A stretch of 64,000 bases of DNA from assembly GCA_028583605.1 (NCBI GenBank), contig CM053332.1, positions 23,033,823 to 23,097,822 of the forward strand, in the 5' to 3' direction. Numbering within the stretch: the first letter of the stretch is position 1; every line of letters starts with the position of its first letter. Below, one piece after another: positions 1 through 13,100 of the stretch. Made by a program: the position numbers and the translations under genes. The DNA is from Dastarcus helophoroides (lineage: Eukaryota; Arthropoda; Insecta; Coleoptera; Bothrideridae). The notes beneath the pieces are model-generated. The model saw only the letters and a list, made by a program, of their open reading frames with translations, was not told the origin of the DNA and did no database searches.

Positions 1-2236
1 CATTGAACCGTTTTAATGGACCCCTCGATTATTTTGGGCTCTAATGCCCCCTGACCTCTCAATTTGACGGTCATTCCGCCATAAACGTCGAAGTAGTCGC
101 GATCGAGAGCCGCAATTAGCTTCGATATTAAATAACGCGAGCATCTGCTTCCATGCTCCTAAATTGGAGTTATGCAATCGTGATTCCGTAAAATTACATA
201 TGACGTGTTAAAGGATCGACCACGAAGCGAGCGGATCACGTACCATGTCCGTAAGACGACAGAGGGCGTTGTACCTGCAGCGCGATCGTCTCTCCTACGC
301 CTCCTTTGCCCGCTGCCTGTTGACCACAACGAAGTTTTCGCTTTTACTCCGCTACATAACCCCGCTAAGCGAGCAAAAGCACCGCTCGGAGGCAATAGCG
401 AGGATCTCGACGATTTTTGTACATAAAAACAATTATCGTCGAGTACCTTGACTAAAATGCGACCGTAGATTGAAAATTGCTCATCCTCGGCGTTTTATTA
501 GGACGGCAAATGCGAATTTTACGATCCGTGCGCATGATTTATAATAATGGACGGTCGGGTCGATGGGAACGATTATTGGCCCTAACAACTTCCTCGATGA
601 GCCGGGATTTATTAAAAGAGATGACGTTCGCATTTCCTCGACGATCAGAGTGCAACCTTTAATGCATACGATAACTAGTTATTAACGGAAAAACTGTCCA
701 AAAATAACGAGAGTTTTTAAATTTGTTCAGTTGAAGGAACAATTAGTTTTATCTTAATACTTTAATTTGTCTCTGACAGATACGGTATATTCTTGTAAGG
801 AAACGAAATTAGTTTAGATAAACGTAATATTAGTAACTAATACTCCTTAAAAGAGTTCATGCAGACGCAGAATGATGTTTTGTTCAAATTCATGGAAATT
901 TGACAAAAGGAAATTTTGTTATAAACACGAAACTTTGAGAAAAATTCATTCACAAAAATTAGGCCTTATAAAGTTACCATTTTGAAAAATAAATTAATTT
1001 TGACAAAAAAATATCAAAAATCTGATTTAAAGAAGCAGATAATTTCGAAAAGTCCAAAGACAGAACTTTATTATTATTTATTTATTAAAGTCATTAGCGT
1101 ATTGTATCGAGAATTGTTTGAATAATATTAGTAAACTGTGTTATTTTTGTATCCCTGGTTTATGCCCACATTTCGCATTAAGTATTGTACATCAAGGAAT
1201 CGTAATTAGAATAATGTTCAATGGAGCAAAACAAGGCGACTCGCACAACTCGGGCTATAATTAAGGTGTTGTGCAACTGTCACTTGAATTATTTAATTTC
1301 ACTTTTGTAGCTTTATTACTTAACGACAGAGTAAAACACAACCTTGAACAACTAAAACTCAACCTTCTTACAACACACACAACATAAACAATAATCCGAG
1401 CGCTCCATCATTTCGCCGACGTCTAATTTTCATTCTCCATCGGAGGCCCGTAATTGAATTAACTCTAATAAAAAATGCCATAAATTCCGCATCTGTCCGC
1501 AATAAAATCGTACACGGTTGATTTTTCCTCGACAGTTATGTTTCTCGTTTTTCTAGTTTCTCGCCGATATTATGACTCCAGTTATTAATTGTAATTACCA
1601 TGAAACTTTATTATAATTTATATCCAATTCACCCGAGATATTGAAGATCGACTATCTTTTATTATTACTCCACGACAGCTTGCGTTTACGCAATCGAGGA
1701 AAAATCTGGCGCCCCCCCGAAGATGACGAACTTTATCCACTCTTGGAAACGCTCCCAGAGATGGTATTAAATTGGCCATAAAAATGATAAAAACGTATTT
1801 CCGCCGCCGTGATGTCATCCTAACTGTACAACGTTGGCTTTTGTTGGTATTCATATGCAGAAAAATACATAACTAGCTCGCATTAAATTACAATTTTAGG
1901 TTGTTTACTCTGTGGGAGCGATTAATCAAGAAAAAACAAACGGATGATATTCTTGCATTAAAACCGCCATAACTGTTCCCGTGGATTTCCGCGCTAAATT
2001 GCGCGATTGTTCAGATATTTTTTGTTTCAAGAGTAATTCTACCATTGGAACTTTCGCTCGTCCTATTCGTTTAAAGGACGAAAGAAACCCTAGGAATATT
2101 GCAGGAATGTCGTCTCGTAACGCTCGAGATTTGCCCATTTTTTCTCCTGGATTGTGCAAATTTTAAGCATATTTGTTGCGAGTATCAAGCGTGTGGAAGC
2201 TAATTTGCATATGGTGGAAATCTAAGAGCAAATAAG
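1..2236. other. Sequence upstream of the 136-bp array; no gene recognised
   Basis: This is AT-rich, non-repetitive DNA with only short open frames on both strands, none with a recognisable protein. It may be the first dpy intron or 5' flank. I looked for a signal-peptide exon ending in phase 0 at a GT donor and did not find one. Confidence 0.6.
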
Positions 2237-5200
2237 TCATGCCGTGATGCTTTTGGTGCTCAAAATTTTAACGGAAAACGAAAGTTCATCAGTAATACTT
2301 CCTTTTTCCACCATAATATTGCCTTCATATGGAACAGTGTTCTAAGCTGTACGTCATCAAATGGTTATGCCAAAAACTCTAGAGACGTTTGGTGTTCAAA
2401 ATTTAAATGAAAAACGAAAGTTCATCAGTAATACTTCCTTTTTCCACTATAATATTGCCTTCATATGAAACAGTGTTCTAAGCTGTACGTCATCAAATGG
2501 TTATGCCAAAAACTCTAGAGACGTTTGGTGTTCAAAATTTGAATGAAAAACGAAAGTTCATCAGTAATACTTTCTTTTTCCACAATAATCTTGTCTTCAT
2601 ATGGAACAGTGTTTCAAGCTGTAGGTTATCGAATAGTTATGGTAGAGACTCTAGAAACGATTGGTGCTCAAAATTTTAACGGAAAACGAAAGTTCATCAG
2701 TATTACTTCCTTTTTCCACCATAATATTGCCTTCATATGGAACAGTGTTCTAAGCTGTACGTCATCAAATGGTTATGCCAAAAACTTTAGAGACGTTTGG
2801 TGCTCAAAATTTTAATGGAAAACGAAAGTTCATCAGTAATACTTTTTTTTCCACCATAATCTTGCCTTCATATGGAAAACTGTTCTAGGCTATACATCAT
2901 CGAATGGTTATGCGAAATACTTGACAGATGTTTGGTGCTCAAAATTTTAACGGAAAACATAAGTTTATCAGTAATACTTCCTTTTTCCACCATAATATTG
3001 CCTTCATATGAAACAGTGTTCTAAGCTGTACGTCATCAAATGGTTATGCCAAAAACTCTAGAGACGTTTGGTGTTCAAAATTTGAATGAAAAACGAAAGT
3101 TCATCAGTAATACTTTCTTTTTCCACAATAATCTTGTCTTCATATGGAACAGTGTTTCAGGCTGTAGGTCATCGAATAGTTATGGTAGAGACTCTAGAAA
3201 CGTTTGGTGCTTAAAATTTTAATGGAAAACGAAAGTTCATCAGTAATACTTTCTTTTTCCACAATAATCTTGTCTTCATATGGAAAACTGTTCTAGGCTA
3301 TACGTCATCGAATGGTTATGCCAAAAACTTTAGAGACGTTTGGTGCTCAAAATTTTAACGGAAAACGAAAGTTCATCAGTAATACTTCCTTTTTCCACCA
3401 TAATATTGCCTTCATATGGAACAGTGTTCTAAGCTGTACGTCATCAAATGGTTATGCCAAAAACTCTAGAGACGTTTGGTGTTCAAAATTTGAATGAAAA
3501 ACGAAAGTTCATCAGTAATACTTCCTTTTTCCACTATAATATTGCCTTCATATGAAACAGTGTTCTAAGCTGTACGTCATCGAATGGTTATGCCAACAAC
3601 TCTGGAGACGTTTGGTGCTCAAAATTTGAATGGAAAACGAAAGTTCATCAGTAATACTTTCTTTTTCCACAATAATCTTGTCTTCATATGGAACAGTGTT
3701 TCAAGCTGTAGGTTATCGAATAGTTATGGTAGAGACTCTAGAAACGATTGGTGCTCAAAATTTTAATATAAAACGAAAGTCCGTCAGTAAAACTTTCTTT
3801 TTCCACCAAAATCTTGCCTTCATATGGAACAGTGTTCTAAGCTGTACGTCATCGAATGGTTATGCCAAAAACTTTAGAGACGTTTGGTGCTCAAAATTTT
3901 AACGGAAAACGAAAGTTCATCAGTAATACTTCCTTTTTCCACCATAATATTGCCTTCATATGGAACAGTGTTCTAAGCTGTACGTCATCAAATGGTTATG
4001 CCAAAAACTCTAGAGACGTTTGGTGTTCAAAATTTGAATGAAAAACGAAAGTTCATCAGTAATACTTTCTTTTTCCACAATAATCTTGTCTTCATATGGA
4101 ACAGTGTTTCAAGCTGTAGGTTATCGAATAGTTATGGTAGAGACTCTAGAAACGATTGGTGCTCAAAATTTTAATATAAAACGAAAGTCCGTCAGTAAAA
4201 CTTTCTTTTTCCACCAAAATCTTGCCTTCATATGGAACAGTGTTCTAAGCTGTACGTCATCAAATGGTTATGCCAAAAACTTTAGAGACGTTTGGTGCTC
4301 AAAATTTTAACGGAAAACGAAAGTTCATCAGTAATACTTTCTTTTTCCACAATAATCTTGTCTTCATATGGAAAACTGTTCTAGGCTATACATCATCGAA
4401 TGGTTATGCGAAATACTTGAGAGACGTTTGGTGCTCAAAATTTTAACGGAAAACAAAAGTTCATCAGTAATACTTCCTTTTTCCACTATAATATTGCCTT
4501 CATATGGAACAGTGTTCTAAGCTGTACGTCATCAAATGGTTATGCCAAAAACTCTAGAGACGTTTGGTGTTCAAAATTTGAATGAAAAACGAAAGTTCAT
4601 CAGTAATACTTCCTTTTTCCACCATAATATTGCCTTCATATGGAACAGTGTTCTAAGCTGTACGTCATCAAATGGTTATGCCAAAAACTCTAGAGACGTT
4701 TGGTGTTCAAAATTTGAATGAAAAACGAAAGTTCATCAGTAATACTTTCTTTTTCCACAATAATCTTGTCTTCATATGGAACAGTGTTTCAGGCTGTAGG
4801 TCATCGAATAGTTATGGTAGAGGCTCTAGAAACGTTTGGTGCTCAAAATTTAAATGCAAAACGAAAGTTCATCAGTAATACTTTCTTTTTCCACAATAAT
4901 CTTGTCTTCATGTGGAACATTGTTTCAGGCTGTAGGTCATCGAATAGTTATGGTAGAGACTCTAGAAACATTGGTGCTCAAAATTTTAATATAAAACAAA
5001 AGTTTATTAGTAATACTTTTTTCCACTATAATTTTGCCTTCAGATGGAAAACTGTTCTAAGCTATACGTCATCGAATGGTTATGCGAAATACTTGAGAGA
5101 CGTTTGGTGCTCAAAATTTTAACGGAAAACAAAAGTTCATCAGTAATACTTCCTTTTTCCACTATAATATTGCCTTCATATGGACAGTGTTCCAAGCTGT

Positions 5201-6598
5201 ACGTCATCAAATGGTTATGCCAAAAACTCTAGAGACGTTTGGTGCTCAAAATTTGAATAGAAAACGAAAGTTCATCAGTTATACTTTCTTTTTTCACAAT
5301 AACCTTGCCTTCATATGGAATAGTGTTCAAAGCTGTACGTCATCGAATGGTTATGCTAGAAACCCTAGAAGCGTTTGGTGCTCAAAATTTGAATGGAAAA
5401 CGAAAGTTCATCAGTAATACCTCGTTTTTTCACTATAATATTGCCTTCATATGGAACAGTGTTCTAAGCTGTACGTCATCAAATGGTTATGCCAAAAACT
5501 CTAGAGACGTTTGGTGTTCAAAATTTGAATGAAAAACGAAAGTTCATCAGTAATACTTTCCTTTTCCACAATAATCTTGTCTTCATATGGAACAGTGTTT
5601 CAGGCTGTAGGTCATCGAATAGTTATGGTAGAGGCTCTAGAAACGTTTGGTGCTCAAAATTTAAATGCAAAACGAAAGTTCATCAGTAATACTTTCTTTT
5701 TCCACAATAATCTTGTCTTCATATGGAACAGTGTTTCAGGCTGTAGGTCATCGAATAGTTATGGTAGAGACTCTAGAAACATTGGTGCTCAAAATTTTAA
5801 TATAAAACAAAAGTTTATTAGCAATACTTTTTTCCACTATAATTTTGCCTTCAGATGGAAAACTGTTCTAAGCTATACGTCATCGAATGGTTATGCGAAA
5901 TACTTGAGAGACGTTTGGTGCTCAAAATTTTAACGGAAAACAAAAGTTCATCAGTAATACTTCCTTTTTCCACTATAATATTGCCTTCATATGGACAGTG
6001 TTCCAAGCTGTACGTCATCAAATGGTTATGCCAAAAACTCTAGAGACGTTTGGTGCTCAAAATTTGAATAGAAAACGAAAGTTCATCAGTTATACTTTCT
6101 TTTTTCACAATAACCTTGCCTTCATATGGAATAGTGTTCAAAGCTGTACGTCATCGAATGGTTATGCTAGAAACCCTAGAAGCGTTTGGTGCTCAAAATT
6201 TGAATGGAAAACGAAAGTTCATCAGTAATACTTTCTTTTTCCACTATAATGTTGCCTTCATATGAAACAGTCTTCTAAGCTGTACGTCATCAAATTGTTA
6301 TGCCAAAAACTCTATAAACGTTTGGTGCTCAAAATTTGAATGGAAAACGAAAGCTCATCAGTAATATTTTCTTTTTTGATTATAATGTTGCCTTCATATG
6401 GAACAGTTTTCTAACCTCTGCGTCATCGAATGGTTATGACAGAGACTCTAGAAACGTTTGGTGCCCAAAATTTCAAAGGAAAACGAAGGTTCATCAGTAA
6501 TATTTTGTTTCCTCACTATAGTTTTGCCTTCATATGGAATTGTGTTCTAAGCTGTACGTCATCGAATGGTTATGCCGAAAACTCTAGAAATGTTTGGG
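2237..6598. repeat. 136-bp satellite array, about 32 copies
   Basis: The array is a head-to-tail repeat of about 136 bp. Landmarks recur in each unit: 'cgaaagttcatcagtaatac', 'gccttcatatggaa', 'gctgtacgtcatc' and 'gacgtttggtg'. Spacings between the same landmark are 136, 408, 543 and 811 bp, all multiples of about 136. Several sub-variants alternate (for example 'ttccaccataatattgcc' versus 'ttccacaataatcttgtc'). The many 60-134 aa open frames here are the same unit read in different frames. Since 136 is not a multiple of three they are not a repetitive protein gene. Confidence 0.95.
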
Positions 6599-6830
6599 GG
6601 GAGAAGGGCGCGCATAACTTTTTTTAATGTGAATTGGTCGTGTAACGCCTCGCTAAATAAAACTTTTTAAGAGGATCACAACGCACTATCCGGTTTTTGC
6701 GATTTTTCTCCTACAAGAGAAGAGAGGGGCGCACAACTGTTTTAAAGTGAAGTGGCACATATGTCTTGTGACACCTCATTGAATAGACTTTTTCAAGAAG
6801 ATTACTGGTTTTGCGATTGTCTAAAGTAAA
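6599..6830. repeat. Diverged tandem pair, ~120-bp unit
   Basis: Directly after the 136-bp array are two diverged copies of a different unit. Both start with 'gagaagggcgc' or 'gagaggggcgcacaac' and contain 'gtgaa.tgg', 'gacacctc' or 'aacgcctc', 'gactttttcaag' or 'aactttttaag', and end near 'ggttttgcgat'. Identity is moderate with small gaps. Confidence 0.6.
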
Positions 6831-9800
6831 AATAAGGAATTGTTAAAAGTTCTACTATCAGTTGCAGTTTCGGTGAAGTCCTGTGTTCTGGCATAAAAAA
6901 ATTAGAAGAAATAATGGTAGAACGCTCGAGTCGCGAATATTTTACTCGATGCACACGATTTATCACAAAATGATGCATCTCTGTGCACTTGTGCATCTGT
7001 ATTTACACCGGATATTAGATGATAGATTATAACAGTTTCCGTATTCAAGGTTACTTTTTTAAACAGTTATCGCAAGGTCGCCCGACAATTTGCTTATCTA
7101 TAAATAGATCAAAACACGTTTGCGAAACATACACCTAAAACTGCCGTTCAATTGACACAAATGATTCATCTGTGACAGTAATTTTATCTAATTACATAAT
7201 TACTAATAATTGTCGACCTCTGATAAACGCAACGTTCCAATCTCGCGCAAATTTAAAACGAAATATTATCACAACGTATCGAGTTGAATAACCCAAGTGA
7301 GTTGTATGAATGTTAAAATACAGCATAACTGTTATTGTGAGCAATTTGAAGATTTATCTCGAGAAAATAATACCGCATTGTTGTATCAACGTTGGGCGAA
7401 ATTACTGAAATTATCTAATATCAGCAAGTAAATTCCATAATTCAAAAGGCGAGGATTTATTGAACGCCTGAAAAACACCAATAATAAACGCCTGATGCAA
7501 CCGGAAACCCACCACAGAACGCAGACAAAGAATCGGTGATGAAACTACCACTGAAACGATTTGGACAAGTTGTTACACCAGAAAATAATTCCAGATACTT
7601 CCAAACTAACATTAAATTCAGAAAGAGTAAATTTCGATTTTCTGTATAAACAAATGATTTGGACTGCGACGGCAGCGTCTTCTAAAGGTTATATTTTAAG
7701 ATAATCGTCTGATAGCATCATATAGCGCGATAACACACAACGTTTCTAGCAAAAATATAGCTGAAAACACTAGGCAGCTAAATATACACATGATCGTGTC
7801 AACGAATTTGAACAAAAAATCATTCTGCAATCTACATAAACTCTAAGCTGTACATAGCTGCCTAGCGCATAGCGTTTATCCGAACTAATGTTATAAATGA
7901 AAAAATATGTTTGATCGACAGCACCATCTATCGTTATCCTGCAGTAATCTGATTCTTAGTTAAATTCAGACACAAATCGAAACACTTAAACAAGTCAAAT
8001 TGATCCGTCAATTAAACAAATTTAAAAACTCCTTAATTTTGGACAGTTAAGTTGTAAAGGTAATTATTTATCTAAGTTCACAGACAAAGTCGCAGGTAAT
8101 AGCTAGTTATGTGTAATTTTCAATTTTTCAAGTGCAAAAACCTACAACTGTTGTCATCAAAGCACTCGACTCGCCAATTTAGACACGAATACAATTTCGC
8201 ACTCGAATGTGTTCTCGTGAAAATGATCCAGTCGACGCATTCTTCTGTTTCTTTGCGCTATTAAAAAAATACAGATAACTGTAAGCTGCGACGTAGCGGA
8301 GCAAGACATCTAGCATGAAAAGTAAAATTATTGTCACGGCATAGCGTTCTGCGATGAAAGTAACAAATTACAATTTAATAACCTCACTTTTATTCGTTAA
8401 AATGACTTCAGCTAATTAGCTTATAATTGCGTGGCAATTTCAGACAGATATACATATGTAATTGGACCATTCTGTCATCGAAAAAACGTTAACTGATTAA
8501 CAACTTTAGTCTTTTATAATTAGCACAGAGCTTGCTTCTTTTTTGTTAACCAGGTGGTTTGTTTTATGTATAAAGAGCATGCAACGCATCTCATGTAAAA
8601 TTTGATATACATTTTCACCCCCTTAGGGATCGAACTTTGAAATATCATTTCTTAGTGGATGCCTTCGTTCTATAAGGAAGTCGTTTGTCAAATTTAACAT
8701 TAAAGTCGAAATTTCGAAAAATATCAATCAATATTTCAATAAGTCTAGTTTCGAATAGTACTTGGGGGAATATGTTCGAAAAAAATCTATTTTTTGGCGG
8801 TGTTTCTCATTCTTCATAAGCGGCGTTTCTCGTTTAACTTTTTTTTCCTAGATCATCGTTTCGATGATCTACGAAACACGGTTTAGGAAACTCTCTATAG
8901 AAATTGTAGTCAAGCAAAAAATTACGCCATTTCCGTTGTTGGTTGCTGTTGTTTTGCAAATGATCTTATATAGAATCTGAGCACGAGACTGAGTTGCGTG
9001 GCTAATAAAGCAAAGGGTACGAGGCTTTGTTTTCCACACGTTTTCTGCATAGTTGCACTTTCGCTTTTACTTAATAAATTCCCCAGACGTTAATATGATT
9101 TATGTGTTAACCGCGTACTTAACCGAGGTATTTACATATTATTACGTCGCTTACTTTGTTATTATAATGCGTCTGCCCCAACTCATTTGGCGTTTAAAAT
9201 ATTGAAAATTGCACGTAGACAGGCGCGAAAGCCGAAAGGCCAAGGATTTTGCACTTTTGCATTTATTTCGTCATTATTCACAGTCATGATGGCTCGCTTC
9301 GTACCAACACTCGGTCGTCTCTGTGGCGTGCTTATCCTTGAGGTTTCGATAAAAATGGCCGATGAAAAGTCTCGTGGTGGTTTCCCACACATACGTCACC
9401 CGTGCGTGCCTGTAAACATCCCGAGCACATGCGAATGAAGCTTGAAATGTAACCTTAATTCGATTTTGGCTTTATCGAATTTGTGTACTTGTATAATTTT
9501 AATCAGATGGAGAGCCGATATGTGCGTCTGTGCATTTATATAGAGATAGCGCCAAAATATCCCCGCGTTCGGTTACGTAATTCTTCCAATAGAATATAGA
9601 GTAGAGGGCCACGCGAGCATATCTGTTGAAGACTCCTATGTGCTATCTACGAATCGATAGCGAGCGATTTACAATGACCTACGTTTTGCGACAGCTATCT
9701 CTTTAGAGACGGGGATCGGTGGACGGAAAGCGGCAACAGCAGATCATAGCAAAACTTTCCTTTCCCTCATTTGGGAATTTCACGAGGCGACTCCTAATTA

Positions 9801-9973
9801 GATATAATTAAAGCGTATAATTACGAACGAATCAGTTCCTAACGAAAGTGTAGCGACGTTCCGGCGAACGTATGATACACCCCCGCAGTAGTTCATACTT
9901 AAGCATTTTCTTTTTATAACTCGTTGCTTTCATATGTGGACTTCAGTGTTCTAATTTGTCGATTTTGTTTCAG
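6831..9973. other. Non-coding region before the first dpy exon seen
   Basis: This is AT-rich unique sequence. An 83-codon open frame at 9187-9438 and its antisense partner have no recognisable domain. The frame of exon 1 is open back to 9956, but no start or signal peptide precedes it. No RNA gene or mobile element was recognised. Confidence 0.55.
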
Positions 9974-10172
9974 ACTGCCCGGTCCTACGAAGGGATCGGA
10001 TACGGTATAAAGCGAGAAGTGTTTTTTCTAAATTTAGAAGACGGATACTTTGGCTGCCAAGTCAACGAATCGACCGACGTCCTGCAACTCTTTGAACTGT
10101 CGAAATTGTGCGACGGTACCCCCAATTGCTTTCTAGGATCCGACGAGCTGAGAACCGAACTGAAATGCACAG
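9974..10172 (+). CDS. dpy: dpy exon 1 seen: LDLa-like N-terminal module
   Basis: This 199-bp exon (66 codons plus one base) follows a 'tgtttcag' acceptor and ends at 'aca g|gtgagt', phase 0 in and phase 1 out. It encodes a hydrophilic stretch and then a truncated LDL-receptor class A-like module: FGC, a spacer, LCDG-P-C and the GSDE signature near residues 55-58, with four rather than the usual six cysteines. The same '[10 protein letters not shown]' core occurs near the N-terminus of fly Dumpy as I recall it. Phase 0 at the acceptor implies an upstream exon, presumably with the signal peptide, which I could not identify. The reading frame is open upstream through the acceptor, but no plausible signal sequence precedes it. 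Confidence 0.88.
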
Positions 10173-13100
10173 GTGAGTGACGATTGCCCTCTCGGCGGTA
10201 AAAATAATCAACTGATTGAAGTTTAATTTAGTCAGGTGACGGGATCGCTTGCGTGGGGAAAAAAATTCGCGCGAAACAGCTGCCTCGTAATTTAAATACT
10301 GTAAACGGATATGTGAGCGTCAAATTAAAAAGACGTCCGTCTTCGGCTGTGGGATGAGGTTATAAAATTAAATTTGTTGCCTGCTTTACGATGCCAACGA
10401 ATATCAGAAGAAAACAGTTATGCAACTGATCAATCTTTTTTGCACCTATTTAGTTTTATAGCGGGCTCACGTTTATGGTGATTGAACGGCTTAAAAAGGC
10501 GCCCATTAAACCGCCTGAATTGCCATCTGCAATTCAAATAAAAGTGAGCAAATGCCAACGCATTCTCTAATTTTAAAACGTAAAACATGAAATTCTGCTG
10601 GGAGAGATCTTTCTGTTGAGATTTTCAATATCACTAAGTAAACTTTTAAGTCAGACAGATTTAGCTGTTTTGTTTTTGTCGAAACTCATCGGTAATTGCG
10701 TAACAACTAAGATGTACAAAATGTAGAGAGGTAACTGTTGTGTTGTGTGTTGTGGGATTGCATCGAAGCGTTAAATAAAAGCACCCTCGGCGTGACATGC
10801 GTTTAGCTATGATAAACTTAGCAAATAATCTGGATTTAACAACAGATTAGCAACTAGAAGTGTCACGAATTCCAAAAAATATTAACGTAATAAAAATAGT
10901 CCTCCTATCAGAATCCAATTTTACGAAACTATTTGAAAATAGCATGAATGTTCTACTGACAAATCAAAAGAAAATATGAACAGTAATAGTGTGCTAAAGT
11001 TGGCGAATCTTCACGCAAAGGCCCCACACGACCATCGTTGCATTTTCTCTAACTCGTCAACTTTTTATTTTTCGTTTTTCATAAGAGAGACAAAAAACAA
11101 AGTTGCAAAGTTCAAAGCTGCATAATCAACGAGCTGCTTACAAATGAATCTCAAATTGTTCTTTAATGGTTTATCCGCTAGGATTTTACAAAACAAAACC
11201 AAACGAGAGAGTAGTTAATCTTGCGCTGATGGTAATTTTCTAGGCGCTCTCTCGGAATTCCTCTTTCTAATGAGGGATGATATATTGCCGTTGAGATAAG
11301 TGTTAATTAAACTCAACAAGACAAACAACACGACATCAAATTTCATCAGGGCAACAAAGAAGCCGGATTAACGAGTGAATATAAGGAAGTCCGAGATAGA
11401 TCTCGAGACGTCGTTGTAAATGGTGTGCAGCTCGTCCCACGCGAAAATTGCCAAGTGTACCCGATTAATTGACTGCTGGTCGCCAAGTGGGCACAACTGA
11501 TATACGAACAGCAACCAATTCGAATAGCTGTTGGCAGAAGTCAGTTTTTTTAACGTCTTCTCCTTTTTGACGAAAACTAAGATGAGACAGTGGGAATGTG
11601 GGGGTCCATCTTAGCACAGAAGAACTCGTATCTCTGGAGGTGGTTTTTTTCTATAGAACTTCCAACGTTTTCTCTTCATATCTCTTTTCTTTTCTTCTCA
11701 TTTGTTCCCTTCTCTTCTCTTCTTATCTCTTCTCGTCTCTTCTCTTCTCGTTTTTTCTCTTCTCTTCTCTTCTTTCTCTTCTCTTCTCTTCTCTTCTCTT
11801 CTCTTCTCTTCTCTTCTCTTCTCTTCTCTTCTCTTCTCTTCTCTTCTCTTCTCTTCTCTTCTCTTCTCTTCTCTTCTCTTCTCTTCTCTTCTCTTCTCTT
11901 CTCTTCTCTTCTCTTCTCTTCTCTTCTCTTCTCTTCTCTTCTCTTCTCTTCTCTTCTCTTCTCTTCTCTTCTCTTCTCTTCTCTTCTCTTCTCTTCTCTT
12001 CTCTTCTCTTCTCTTCTCTTCTCTTCTCTTCTCTTCTCTTCTCTTCTCTTCTCTTCTCTTCTCTTCTCTTCTCTTCTCTTCTCTTCTCTTCTCTTCTCTT
12101 CTCTTCTCTTCTCTTCTCTTCTCTTCTCTTCTCTTCTCTTCTCTTCTCTTCTCTTCTCTTCTCTTCTCTTCTCTTCTCTTCTCTTCTCTTCTCTTTCTTC
12201 ACTTCTCTTCTTTCTCTTCTCTTCTCTTCTCTTCTCTTCTCTTCTCTTCTCTTCTCTTCTCTTCTCTTCTTTTCTCTTCTCTTCTCTTCTCTTCTCTTTC
12301 TTCTCTTCTTTCTCTTCTCTTCTCTTCTGTTCTTTCTCTTATCTTCTCTTCCCATCTCTTCTCTTCCATCTCCTCTCTTCCCATATTTTCTCTTCTTCCG
12401 TCTCTTCTTCCAATCTCTTCTCTTCCTTCTGTTCTCTTCCATCTCTTTTTTCCTTCTCTTCTCTTCACTTCTCTTCCCATCTCTTCTCTTGCCATCTCTT
12501 CTCTTCCTCTTCCTTCCATCTTTTCTCTTCCATCTATTCTCTTTTTTACTTCTTTTCTCTTTCTTTCTCTTCTCTTCTCTTCCTTCTCTTCTCTTCTCTC
12601 TCTCTTCTTTTCTCTTCTCTTCTCTTTTTCTCTTCCATCTCTTCTCTTTTCTTCTCTTTCTCTTCTCTCTTTCTCTTCTCTCTTTCTCTTCTCTTCTTCT
12701 CTTCTCTTTCTCTTCTTCTCTCTTCTCTTCTCTCTTCTCTTTTCTCTCTTCTCTCTTCTCTCTTCTCTCTTTCTTTCTCTTCCTTCTCTTCTTCTTTTCT
12801 CTTCTCTTCTCTTATCCCTTCTCCTCTATTCCCATAGTTTCTCTTCTCTTCCGATCTTATCCCTTATCTTCTCTTTCCATCTCTTCTTTTCCCTTCTCTT
12901 CTCTTCACTTCCCTTCCGATCTTTTCTCTTTCCATCTCTTCTTTTCTTTTATCTTTTCTTTTCTTTCTCTTCTTTTCTCTTCTCTTTCTAACTTCTCTTC
13001 CCTTCTCTTCTCTTCCTTTTTCTTCCCTTCTTTCTTTTCTTCTCTTCCCATCTTTTCTCTTCTAATCCCTTCTCTTTCCATCTCATCTCGTCCCATATTT

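Noticed and set aside
2497..6228. Repeated 60-134 aa open frames suggesting a repetitive protein family
   Set aside because: The unit is 136 bp, not a multiple of three, so the frames are the same DNA unit in rotating frames, each soon stopped.
1..9973. Signal-peptide exon of dpy
   Set aside because: No ATG-led hydrophobic stretch followed by a phase 0 donor was found; it is probably upstream of the window.
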